From assembly GCF_030866785.1 (NCBI RefSeq), contig NZ_CP133018.1, positions 3,534,001-3,598,000 of the forward strand: DNA of 64,000 nucleotides, written 5' to 3'. The position numbers and the translations under genes were made by a program. Below the pieces are notes generated by a model. It worked only from the letters and a program-made list of their open reading frames with translations, searched no databases and was not told where the DNA came from. This DNA is from Agromyces protaetiae (GTDB lineage: Bacteria > Actinomycetota > Actinomycetes > Actinomycetales > Microbacteriaceae). Positions 56,958-64,000 of this stretch are shown here, piece after piece; position 1 is the stretch's first letter, and each line of letters starts with the position of its first letter.

Positions 56958-58337
56958 ACCCTCGAAGACGAGTCCGTCGATCGCAATGCGCCAGCCACCC
57001 CCACTCGGACGTCACGCACCGGCGTGCCGCGCGTCGCCTGGCTGATCGGCCCGGCGCTCGTCGCGGGCGTCGCGTACCTCGACCCGGGCAACGTCGCGAG
57101 CAACATGACCGCGGGCGCACAGTACGGCTACCTGCTGGTCTGGGTCGTCGTGCTCGGCAATGTGATGGCCTGGCTCATCCAGTACCTGTCGGCGAAGCTC
57201 GGCATCGTCACGGGCCGCAGTCTCCCCGAGGTGCTCGGCGGCCGGCTGCGCAACGCCTGGGGCCGGCGCGCGTACTGGCTGCAGGCCGAGCTCGTCGCGA
57301 TGGCGACCGATCTCGCCGAGATCATCGGCGGCGCCGTGGCGCTCTACCTCCTGTTCGGCATCCCGCTCGTGTGGGGTGGACTCATCACCGGAGCGGTGTC
57401 GATCGCCCTGCTCGTGCTCCAGTCGAAGCGCGGGCCGCGAACCTTCGAGTTCGTCATCATGGGCCTGCTCGCGATCATCGCGATCGGGTTCACGGTCGGA
57501 GTGTTCATCGCACCGCCCGACCCCGCAGGACTCCTCGCCGGGCTCGAGCCGCGCTTCGAGGACACGAACTCGGTCCTGCTCGCGGCCTCCATCCTGGGCG
57601 CCACGATCATGCCGCACGCGATCTACGCGCACTCGGCACTGAGCCGCGACCGCTTCGTCTCGCCCGGCGCGCGGTCGCGCGAGGCCGGAGGCGTCACGGC
57701 CGCCCGAGGCATCCGCTCGTGGTTCCGCGTGACTCGCGGGACCGACCGCGTCGAGCTGCTCCCCGGCACCGCGACCAAGCTGCCGACCGACACCCTGCTC
57801 CGCGCGACCCGCATCGACGTGACCGTCGCGATGGCGATCGCGGGCACCGTGAACCTCTGCATCCTGCTGCTCGCGGCGGTCAATCTCGCGGGCGTCGAGG
57901 GTACCGACAGCCTCGAGGGCGCGTACGCCGCGCTCGACATGTCGCTCGGCCCGGTCATCGCGACCCTGTTCGCGGTCGGCCTGCTCGCATCGGGTCTCGC
58001 CTCCACCTCGGTCGGGGCATACGCGGGCGCCGAGATCATGCACGGCCTGCTGCGGGTGCGGATCCCGCTCATCGTGCGCCGCCTCGTGACGCTCGTGCCC
58101 GCCCTCGTGATCCTCGCGCTCGGCTTCGATCCCACGCTCTCGCTCGTGCTGAGCCAGGTCGTGCTCTCGTTCGGCATCCCGTTCGCGCTCGTGCCGCTCG
58201 TCGCGCTGACCGCGCGCCGCGGGCTGCTCGGCCGGTGGCGGAACCACTGGGTGACGACCGCTGCCGGCGTCGGCGCCTCCGTCTTCCTCATCGCGCTCAA
58301 CGGGCTGCTGCTGTGGCTCGTGTTCACGGGCGCGTAG
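56949..58337 (+). CDS. mntH: Nramp-type manganese/metal transporter
   Basis: 462 residues from GTG, eleven helices. Nramp metal-site motifs are intact: DPGNVASNMTAGAQYGYLLVW in helix 1 and the helix-6 IMPHAIYAHSAL (MPH). It imports Mn(II), possibly Fe(II), with protons. A 50-residue cytoplasmic loop (RFVSPGARSREAGG ... ELLPGTATKLP) follows helix 6. The preceding DtxR-type boxes and the nearby MntR gene indicate repression by Mn. Confidence 0.93.
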   Translation: MPKTLEDESVDRNAPATPTRTSRTGVPRVAWLIGPALVAGVAYLDPGNVASNMTAGAQYGYLLVWVVVLGNVMAWLIQYLSAKLGIVTGRSLPEVLGGRLRNAWGRRAYWLQAELVAMATDLAEIIGGAVALYLLFGIPLVWGGLITGAVSIALLVLQSKRGPRTFEFVIMGLLAIIAIGFTVGVFIAPPDPAGLLAGLEPRFEDTNSVLLAASILGATIMPHAIYAHSALSRDRFVSPGARSREAGGVTAARGIRSWFRVTRGTDRVELLPGTATKLPTDTLLRATRIDVTVAMAIAGTVNLCILLLAAVNLAGVEGTDSLEGAYAALDMSLGPVIATLFAVGLLASGLASTSVGAYAGAEIMHGLLRVRIPLIVRRLVTLVPALVILALGFDPTLSLVLSQVVLSFGIPFALVPLVALTARRGLLGRWRNHWVTTAAGVGASVFLIALNGLLLWLVFTGA

Positions 58338-58591
58338 TTACCAGCGGCGAACCGATCGCGTTCTGAGGCAACGCTCAGATTCCGGATGCCTCGGCGGCAC
58401 GCCGCCCGCCGTCGCGGGCGACGAGGCTCCCAGGATCTCTCAGGGACCGACGCCGTGCGACCCGGATCCCGGGCGAGTCGGCGCCACCGCGCAATCCGAT
58501 TCCGACCCGGCGCCGGACCCCTTCACGTCCCGGGCAGCACGGCCACCGCACGGTAGCCGGCCCGGATCCACGACGGAAAGGAAGAGTTCAC

Positions 58592-59176
58592 ATGAACGCG
58601 TTCACCGGCACCCGTAAGACCCGCGCCACCGCCATCGGCTTCTCGGCCCTCGCCGCGGGAGGCCTGCTCGCCGCGGGCCTCGCCATGCCCGCGACGGCCG
58701 ACGACTGGTCGAACGACTCGTCCACCACGGACACGACGACCTCGACCTGGACCGACATCCTCACCGACGTCGTCGGCAGCATCTCGACCGGCCTCGGCGT
58801 GGGCGACGTGGTCGGTGACGTCGCGAACGGTGGCGTCGCGAACGGCGACGTCTCGAACTCGAGCCCCGTGGTCGTCGCGCCCGGCGACATCGGTTCGGGC
58901 AACGCCTCGGGCAATGAGGTCGGCGACGTGGGCTCGGGCAACGAGGTCGGCTCGGGCAACGCGATCGGCTCGGGCAATGACGTGCAGGCGCCCATCGGCT
59001 CGGGCAACGAGACGAACGTGGACCTCGGCGGCGTGAACGCCGACGTGAACGACGTCGTCGGCGACGTCACCGGCAGCGTCGACGGCATCGTCGAAGACGT
59101 GATGGGCAGCGTGGACGTCGGCGGCATCGTCGAAGACGTCACCGGCGCCATCGACCTGGGCGGTCTCGGCAACTGA
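58592..59176 (+). CDS. Secreted Gly-Ser-Gly-Asn repeat protein
   Basis: 194 residues, strong ribosome-binding site (GGAAAGGAAG). Signal peptide RATAIGFSALAAGGLLAAGLAMPATA. The mature part is acidic and repetitive: VGDVVGDVANGGVANGDV, five GSGN units spaced 5-9 residues (SGNEVGDVGSGNEVGSGN), then V(D/N)DVVGDVTGSVDGIVEDVMGSVDVGGIVEDV. No Cys or anchor. The alternating pattern could form a beta-roll or amyloid-like fold. Family not recognised. Confidence 0.75.
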   Translation: MNAFTGTRKTRATAIGFSALAAGGLLAAGLAMPATADDWSNDSSTTDTTTSTWTDILTDVVGSISTGLGVGDVVGDVANGGVANGDVSNSSPVVVAPGDIGSGNASGNEVGDVGSGNEVGSGNAIGSGNDVQAPIGSGNETNVDLGGVNADVNDVVGDVTGSVDGIVEDVMGSVDVGGIVEDVTGAIDLGGLGN

Positions 59177-59227
59177 CCGCCCGCTGAGCGGCGGGGCGAC
59201 TGACGAGGATCGCACCCGCTGAACCGG

Positions 59228-59262
59228 CCGCCCCGGTCGCCCGCATGAGGTGACCGGGGCGG
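59228..59262 (+). terminator. Terminator after Gly-Ser-Asn repeat protein
   Basis: Perfect 11-bp arms CCGCCCCGGTC (59228-59238) and GACCGGGGCGG (59252-59262), 51 bp after the stop codon. Confidence 0.75.
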
Positions 59263-59380
59263 TCTCGGTCGCGCCCGAGGGAGTGCTGCGCCCCAGAGTC
59301 GGTCGCGCCCGAGGACTGTCGTGCCCGGCAGATCGGCTCGAGACATCCGCCCGATGCCGCCCATCGGTATCCTGAAGCCG

Positions 59381-60043
59381 ATGCCCACGACCGCCAGCCC
59401 CGCCATCGAGGACTACCTCAAGACGGTGTACGCCCACACCGAGTGGCAGCCCGACCCCATCACGCCGTCCGTGCTCGCCGCGAAGCTCGGCGTGGCGCCG
59501 TCGTCGGTCACCGAGATGGTGAAGAAGATGGCGGCGCAGGGCCTCGTGCAGCACGTGCCGTACGGCCCGCTCCGGCTCACCGACGCGGGCCGCGCCCACG
59601 CGCTCGCCGTCGTGCGCCGGCACCGGCTCATCGAGACCTGGCTCGTCCGCGAGATGGGCTACGGGTGGGACGAGGTGCACGACGAGGCCGAGGTGCTCGA
59701 GCACGCGGTCTCCGATCGACTGCTCGAGGCGGTCGACGCGCGACTCGGGCGCCCCACCCGGGACCCGCACGGCGACGCCATCCCCGCCGCCGACGGCACG
59801 CTCGTGAGCGAGCCGTATGCGCTCCTCGCCGACGCGCCCGTCGGCCACGCCGGCCGGGTGATCCGAATCAGCGACCGCGACCCCGCGATCCTGCGCGACC
59901 TCGACGACGCGGGGCTCGGGCCGGGTGCGGTCGTCGAGGTGACGGATGTCTCACCCGAGGCGGTTCGCGTGCACCTCGCCGGCGGCGAGGCATCCGTCGT
60001 GCTGCCGCGCCTCGCGGCCGAGGCGATCTGGGTGAGCGCCTGA
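59381..60043 (+). CDS. DtxR-family manganese-dependent repressor (MntR-like)
   Basis: 220 residues: N-terminal winged helix (SPAIEDYLKTVYAHTEW ... TPSVLAAKLGVAPSSVTEMVKKMAAQGLVQH), metal-binding dimerisation domain with RHRLIETWLVREMGYGWDEVHDEAEVLEHAVSD (His/Glu ligands), and a C-terminal FeoA/SH3-like domain (VIRISDRDPAILRDLDDAGLGPGAVVEV). It likely represses mntH, whose promoter has two matching boxes 2.4 kb away. It reads into the cNMP/oxidoreductase gene. Confidence 0.92.
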   Translation: MPTTASPAIEDYLKTVYAHTEWQPDPITPSVLAAKLGVAPSSVTEMVKKMAAQGLVQHVPYGPLRLTDAGRAHALAVVRRHRLIETWLVREMGYGWDEVHDEAEVLEHAVSDRLLEAVDARLGRPTRDPHGDAIPAADGTLVSEPYALLADAPVGHAGRVIRISDRDPAILRDLDDAGLGPGAVVEVTDVSPEAVRVHLAGGEASVVLPRLAAEAIWVSA

Positions 60044-60101
60044 CGCATCCGACACCCGCCCGCCCCTCGACCAATGCCGGGCCGTGGGGCAGGATGGCGG
60101 C

Positions 60102-61748
60102 ATGGGAGCCCCGCACCCCGACATCGTCCCCGAACTGACCGACGCGCAGTGGGAGCGCCTGCGGCAGTACGGCACGCCGGTCGAGACCCACGCCGGCGAC
60201 GTGCTGTTCCAGTCGGGCGAGCGATGGTACGACCTCATCCTCGTCGAGACGGGCACCATCGACGTCGTGCGCGACGCGCTCGCCTGGATCGACGAGACGC
60301 ACATCGCGACGCTCGGCCCACGCACGTTCGTCGGCGAGCTCGGGCTGCTGAACGGCCAGCGCGCATTCCTCACGGCGCGCGTCGTGCAGCCCGGCCTGGT
60401 TCGCCGCGTCGACCACGAGGCGTTGCAGCGCATGATGGCCGATGACGACGAGCTCTGCGACCTCATGCTGCGCACACTCTGGGCGCGCCGCGAGGAGCTA
60501 CGCCGGGGGCCCGCCGCGTGGACGCTGAAGATCGTGGGCTCTGAGCGCGACGGGAACGCGGTCGCGCTGCGCCGCTACGCGGAACGTCTCGACCTCGTGC
60601 ACACCTGGTACGACATCGACCAGCCGGGCGGCGCCGAGTCGATGGCCTCGCACGGGTTCCGGCCCGACGACCTGCCGGTCGCGCTCGTCCAGGGCGAGCC
60701 GATCCTGCAGGCCACGCCCGGCCGGCTCGCGGAGGTCATGGGGCTCGCGTACACCGCCGAAGACGACCAGTCCGTCGACCTCGCGGTCGTCGGCGCCGGG
60801 CCCGCCGGGCTCGCCGCCGCGATCTACGGGGCATCCGAGGGGCTGCGCACCGTACTGCTCGACTCGGTCGCCCCGGGCGGCCAGTCGGCCGCGACGAGCC
60901 GCATCGAGAACTACCTCGGCTTCCCGTTCGGCGTGAGCGGCGACCAGCTGACCTCGCAGGCGTCGCTGCAGGCGTTCAAGTTCGGGGTACGCGTGATCGC
61001 GCCGTGCGAGGCCGTGCGGCTCGAACAGGCGACGGGCGGGCTCGAACTGACCCTCGCCGACGGCGCGACGGTGCACGCCCGCGCGGTCGTCGTGACGACC
61101 GGCGTCGCGTACCGCTCGCTCGGGCTCGACCGCTGGAAGGACTTCGAGGGCGCCGGCATCCACTACGCGGCGTCGACGCTCGAGCTGCGGCAGGTCGCGG
61201 GGTCGGAGGTGACGGTCGTCGGCGGCGCCAACTCGGCCGGGCAGGCGGCGCTCGCGCTGGCCGCGAACGGATGCCACGTGCGACTCGTCGTACGCTCGAG
61301 CGACCTCGGCGCGCAGATGTCGAGCTACCTCACCGACCGCATCGTCGAGGACGCGCGCATCGACGTGCACACCGGCACGCAGGTGGTCGAGCTGCACGGC
61401 GACGACCGCCTCGAGCGCGTGACACTCGCGGGCTCGGTCGCGGGCACCGTCGACTGTGCTGCGCTCTTCTGCTTCATCGGCGCGGAGCCCGCGACCGACT
61501 GGCTCGGCGCGGTCGAACGCGACGAGCACGGCTTCGTGCACACGGGCGCCGACGTCATCTCGCTCGGCGACCCGTGGCGGAGCCTCGGCCGCATGCCGCT
61601 GCCGTTCGAGACGAGCCTGCCGCGCGTGTTCGCCGCGGGCGACGTGCGCCGCGGGTCGATGAAGCGGGTCGCCGCGGCGGTCGGCGAGGGGTCGAGCGCC
61701 GTCGCGTCGGTGCATCGGGCGCTCGCGGCGGCCGAGGTGTTCGCGTGA
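60102..61748 (+). CDS. cNMP-binding domain fused to thioredoxin-reductase-like oxidoreductase
   Basis: 548 residues. Residues ~20-125 are a Crp-type cyclic-nucleotide fold (AGDVLFQSGERWYDLILVETGTI, FVGELGLLNGQRAF), then a linker resembling a thioredoxin-like segment. From ~225 there is an FAD/NAD reductase: LAVVGAGPAGLAAAIYGASEGL, GGQSAATSRIENYLGFP, TVVGGANSAGQAALALA, FAAGDVRRGSMKRVAAAVGEGSSAV. Where thioredoxin reductases have CATC, this has HYAASTLEL, so the redox disulfide is missing. GTGA overlap with the zinc-finger gene. Confidence 0.88.
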   Translation: MGAPHPDIVPELTDAQWERLRQYGTPVETHAGDVLFQSGERWYDLILVETGTIDVVRDALAWIDETHIATLGPRTFVGELGLLNGQRAFLTARVVQPGLVRRVDHEALQRMMADDDELCDLMLRTLWARREELRRGPAAWTLKIVGSERDGNAVALRRYAERLDLVHTWYDIDQPGGAESMASHGFRPDDLPVALVQGEPILQATPGRLAEVMGLAYTAEDDQSVDLAVVGAGPAGLAAAIYGASEGLRTVLLDSVAPGGQSAATSRIENYLGFPFGVSGDQLTSQASLQAFKFGVRVIAPCEAVRLEQATGGLELTLADGATVHARAVVVTTGVAYRSLGLDRWKDFEGAGIHYAASTLELRQVAGSEVTVVGGANSAGQAALALAANGCHVRLVVRSSDLGAQMSSYLTDRIVEDARIDVHTGTQVVELHGDDRLERVTLAGSVAGTVDCAALFCFIGAEPATDWLGAVERDEHGFVHTGADVISLGDPWRSLGRMPLPFETSLPRVFAAGDVRRGSMKRVAAAVGEGSSAVASVHRALAAAEVFA

Positions 61749-62077
61749 CGCCGCTCGCGCCTGCACCGTCGGGCACGGGCTGCGTCGACTGCGTCGAGAC
61801 CGGGGGCTGGTGGTTGCATCTGCGCCGGTGCGTGGAGTGCGGGCACGTCGGATGCTGCGACTCGTCTCCGTCGCAGCACGCGAGCGGGCATGCGCGCGAC
61901 ACCGGGCATCCGGTCGCCGCGTCGTTCGAACCCGGCGAGGGGTGGTTCTGGAACTACGCCACCGGCACCGCCGCGCGCCCGGTGCCGCTCACGCCGCCGC
62001 GCTGGCGGCCGGAGGAGCAGGAGTGCCCGGGGCCGAACGGGAGTGTGCCGGAGGACTGGCAGAGCCGGCTGCACTGA
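61745..62077 (+). CDS. UBP-type zinc-finger protein
   Basis: 110 residues. CVDCVETGGWWLHLRRCVECGHVGCCDSSPSQHASGHARDTGHP has the Cys/His spacing of the UBP (ZnF-UBP) domain, and EPGEGWFWNYATG follows as usual. In eukaryotes the fold binds free ubiquitin C-termini; the bacterial ligand is unknown. It is translationally coupled to the cNMP/reductase fusion, suggesting a joint redox or signalling role. Confidence 0.88.
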   Translation: MTPLAPAPSGTGCVDCVETGGWWLHLRRCVECGHVGCCDSSPSQHASGHARDTGHPVAASFEPGEGWFWNYATGTAARPVPLTPPRWRPEEQECPGPNGSVPEDWQSRLH

Positions 62078-62112
62078 GCGGGTGTGCCGGGGCGGTGTGC
62101 TCGGGGCGGTGC

Positions 62113-62168
62113 GCCGAGGGCTGAGTGCCGAGGGCTGTGCGCCGAGGGCTGTGCGCCGAGGGCTGTGC
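62113..62168. repeat. 14-bp tandem repeat after zinc-finger gene
   Basis: Four units of GCCGAGGGCTGTGC (first with AGT ending), 35 bp after the TGA, preceded by a GC-rich GGGGCGGTG(T)GC repeat. No gene is seen between 62078 and 62255. Confidence 0.85.
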
Positions 62169-62255
62169 GCTCGGGCCGCGCCGATGGGCCGTTCGTGGCT
62201 CGGGCGGAAATGTGCGCGGAACCTGCCCGACCCGGCGGGCCTCTACGCTTGACGC

Positions 62256-63062
62256 ATGGAGCGCTTGCGAGGACGTGACGAGGTCGAGGCCTGGCTGACC
62301 GACATGGACGGGGTGCTGGTCCACGAGAACCATGCGCTGCCGGGCGCCGCCGAGCTGCTGCAGCAGTGGGAGGACGCGGGCACGCCGTATCTCGTGCTGA
62401 CCAACAACTCGATCTTCACCGCGCGCGACCTGTCGGCGCGCTTGCGCGCGTCGGGGCTGAACGTGCCCGAGGAGCGCATCTGGACGTCGGCGCTCGCGAC
62501 CGCCGACTTCCTCAAGCAGCAGGTGCCGGGCGGGTCGGCGTTCGTCATCGGCGAAGCCGGGATCCTCACGGCGCTGCACGAGGCGGGGTTCGTGATGACC
62601 GAGACCGACCCCGACTTCGTCGTCGTCGGCGAGACCCGCAACTACTCGTTCGAGGCGATCACGAAGGCGATCCGGTTGATCGGCAAGGGCGCGCGCTTCA
62701 TCGTGACGAACCCCGACGCGACGGGCCCGAGCGCCGAGGGCCCGCTGCCCGCGACGGGCGCGATCGCGGCGCTCATCACGAAGGCGACCGGCAAAGAGCC
62801 GTACGTGGTGGGCAAGCCGAACCCGATGATGTTCCGCTCGGCGCTCAACACGATCGGCGCACACTCGGAGAACACCGCCATGATCGGCGACCGCATGGAC
62901 ACCGACATCGTGGCGGGCATCGAGGCGGGGCTGCACACCGTGCTCGTGCTCTCCGGGATCAGTGACCAGCGCGAGATCGAGAAGTACCCGTTCCGGCCGG
63001 ATGAGATCTTGCAGGGCGTGCACGAGCTGGTCGCGGCGGAGCCGCGCGAGACGGAGCTGTAG
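62256..63062 (+). CDS. HAD-superfamily phosphatase, NagD type
   Basis: 268 residues. Motif I LTDMDGVLVHE, motif II LVLTNNSIFTARDL, class IIA cap (about 90-180), motif III Lys in YVVGKPNPMMFRSAL, and motif IV MIGDRMDTDIVAGIEAGLHTVLV. It dephosphorylates nucleotides or sugar phosphates; the physiological substrate is unknown. Single gene, convergent with the RHS gene 21 bp away. Confidence 0.92.
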   Translation: MERLRGRDEVEAWLTDMDGVLVHENHALPGAAELLQQWEDAGTPYLVLTNNSIFTARDLSARLRASGLNVPEERIWTSALATADFLKQQVPGGSAFVIGEAGILTALHEAGFVMTETDPDFVVVGETRNYSFEAITKAIRLIGKGARFIVTNPDATGPSAEGPLPATGAIAALITKATGKEPYVVGKPNPMMFRSALNTIGAHSENTAMIGDRMDTDIVAGIEAGLHTVLVLSGISDQREIEKYPFRPDEILQGVHELVAAEPRETEL

Positions 63063-63083
63063 TCGGAGGCGCAGGCACGGGCG

Positions 63084-64000
63084 TCAGTCGTACTTCGGTG
63101 TCGCGCCTCCGCCACGATTGAACTGCGGGGGGATGCTCTCGGGTGGAACCCAGTATTCGTCGCCGCCGTAGAGACGCCACGAGTGCGACGGCTTGGGTCG
63201 CGGCGGCCGACCTTTCGTTCGACTCACCAGGACCTCCGCCGCGTCTCCCCACTCTGCCCACCACCGCTTGGAGTAGTCGTCGAGTGTCTTGACGTTCCGG
63301 ACGACGTTTCGCAACTGGTCCTCCGTGCGTCGCGCGGTGGGAGCTGCGAGCAGCGGCCTCGTGAGCCAGGATCCGCCTGACGCCTCCGTGATCTTCCATG
63401 AGTCCTTCAGCAGGGTCTTCGTCTGAGTCAGACGACCTTCCTCGTGGGCTATGGCGTCATCGATGAGCTTCCGATCGCGGTCGAATCGCTCGAATGTGCC
63501 GGTACGGAGCTGTTCGTCGACGTGCCCGCCGTTTCGCTTGAGCCAACCCTGGAAAGCCGTTCGCCGCGATGGAAGCTCGGCGATGTCGTTGAGCTCGGTG
63601 AACGTGAGCTTCGACGCCGCGGAGTGCAGTTTTTCGGCTTTCGGCAAGTTCCTGACCGTGTGCGCGAGCGCTCCCACCCCCACCGCGGTGAACGCGATCT
63701 CGGTCGCGAACAGTGCCGTCTCGACCTCCGGATCGATTGCTCTGCCTCGCACCGTGGCATCAAGCCGGTAGACCGAAGTACCGATCGTGACCGCGTCGGC
63801 GACCCACCCGGCGATGCCGAGCATCGTCAATGACCAGCCGCCGGTGAAGATCGCCGCGGCCGCCATGCTGAAGGCGAGGGCCACGGCTGCGGTGAGTACG
63901 ACCAGGTCGACGGCGGTGTCGTACTCCGGGGCACGGCCGCTCGGGTCGACCAGCATGATCGGGTTGAGGTCGGCGAAGTTGTAGCCGTTCAGCAGGTCGG
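63084..64000 (-). CDS. RHS-family protein, C-terminal part (5' end outside window)
   Basis: The 305 C-terminal codons of a second RHS protein. The visible start is DLLNGYNFADLNPIMLVDPSGR, the same junction as in the RHS protein at 3751 (YADLNPIMLADPTGR). The following tip is different: two hydrophobic stretches (VDLVVLTAAVALAFSMAAAAIF, LTMLGIAGWVADAVTIG), then a charged domain ending YGGDEYWVPPESIPPQFNRGG. No toxin family is recognised and no immunity gene follows; the next gene is a convergent phosphatase. Confidence 0.85.
   Translation of the reverse strand, partial: DLLNGYNFADLNPIMLVDPSGRAPEYDTAVDLVVLTAAVALAFSMAAAAIFTGGWSLTMLGIAGWVADAVTIGTSVYRLDATVRGRAIDPEVETALFATEIAFTAVGVGALAHTVRNLPKAEKLHSAASKLTFTELNDIAELPSRRTAFQGWLKRNGGHVDEQLRTGTFERFDRDRKLIDDAIAHEEGRLTQTKTLLKDSWKITEASGGSWLTRPLLAAPTARRTEDQLRNVVRNVKTLDDYSKRWWAEWGDAAEVLVSRTKGRPPRPKPSHSWRLYGGDEYWVPPESIPPQFNRGGGATPKYD

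Overview
The window is chromosomal DNA from a high-GC actinobacterium. Its style fits the Microbacteriaceae (Agromyces/Microbacterium-like), judged from very high GC, many GTG starts, ATGA/GTGA stop-start overlaps, LAxTG-type sorting signals and typical actinobacterial neighbours (Fur-catalase, DUF3151-purA, MntR-Nramp, LytS/LytR with solute:sodium symporters). The genus is inference. No rRNA, tRNA, CRISPR array, transposase or phage module was seen.

Layout. 1-1824: catalase (cut by the window edge) and its Fur-type repressor behind a 31-bp palindrome. 1975-6728: a DUF11 surface protein facing a shortened RHS protein with an orphan C-terminal tip. 6890-15289: housekeeping genes (apt, shikimate dehydrogenase, purL, Nudix), an Erm-type rRNA methyltransferase with a tiny leader ORF, and a coupled pair of unknown genes. 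15592-30251: a 15-kb secreted-protein region. It holds an RCC1/Ig-like protein, a small propeller protein, and four ~950-residue secreted paralogues arranged as two tandem two-gene modules (A1-B1 and A2-B2). The B genes share a nearly identical tract of about 660 bp, which suggests recent gene conversion. This is the least explained and most interesting part of the window.

30504-38040: a small membrane protein, SDR, chorismate mutase, an FtsX/MacB-like ABC pair, a YtrA-type GntR-ABC operon and an EamA transporter. Gene junctions here are filled with tandem repeats and long palindromes. 38179-47299: cupin lipoprotein, dihydrolipoyl dehydrogenase, two small paralogous membrane proteins, then an actP-like symporter module divergent from a LytS/LytR-symporter operon. 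47408-55370: a 1422-residue LAxTG-anchored repeat protein, purA, DUF3151 and argG. 55603-62077: NTF2-like protein, SPOUT methyltransferase, Nramp Mn transporter with MntR-type boxes, a Gly-Ser-Asn repeat secreted protein, MntR, and a cNMP-binding/thioredoxin-reductase-like fusion coupled to a UBP zinc finger. 62256-64000: a NagD-like HAD phosphatase and the C-terminus of a second RHS protein.

Two themes run through the window. The first is secreted, repeat-rich envelope proteins, several preceded by a similar AT-rich promoter-like box. The second is intergenic repeats: several families of long inverted repeats, and tandem arrays that begin just after stop codons. Start sites were chosen from ribosome-binding sites, signal peptides and coupling overlaps. 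Similarity statements come from recognising motifs by eye, not from searches.
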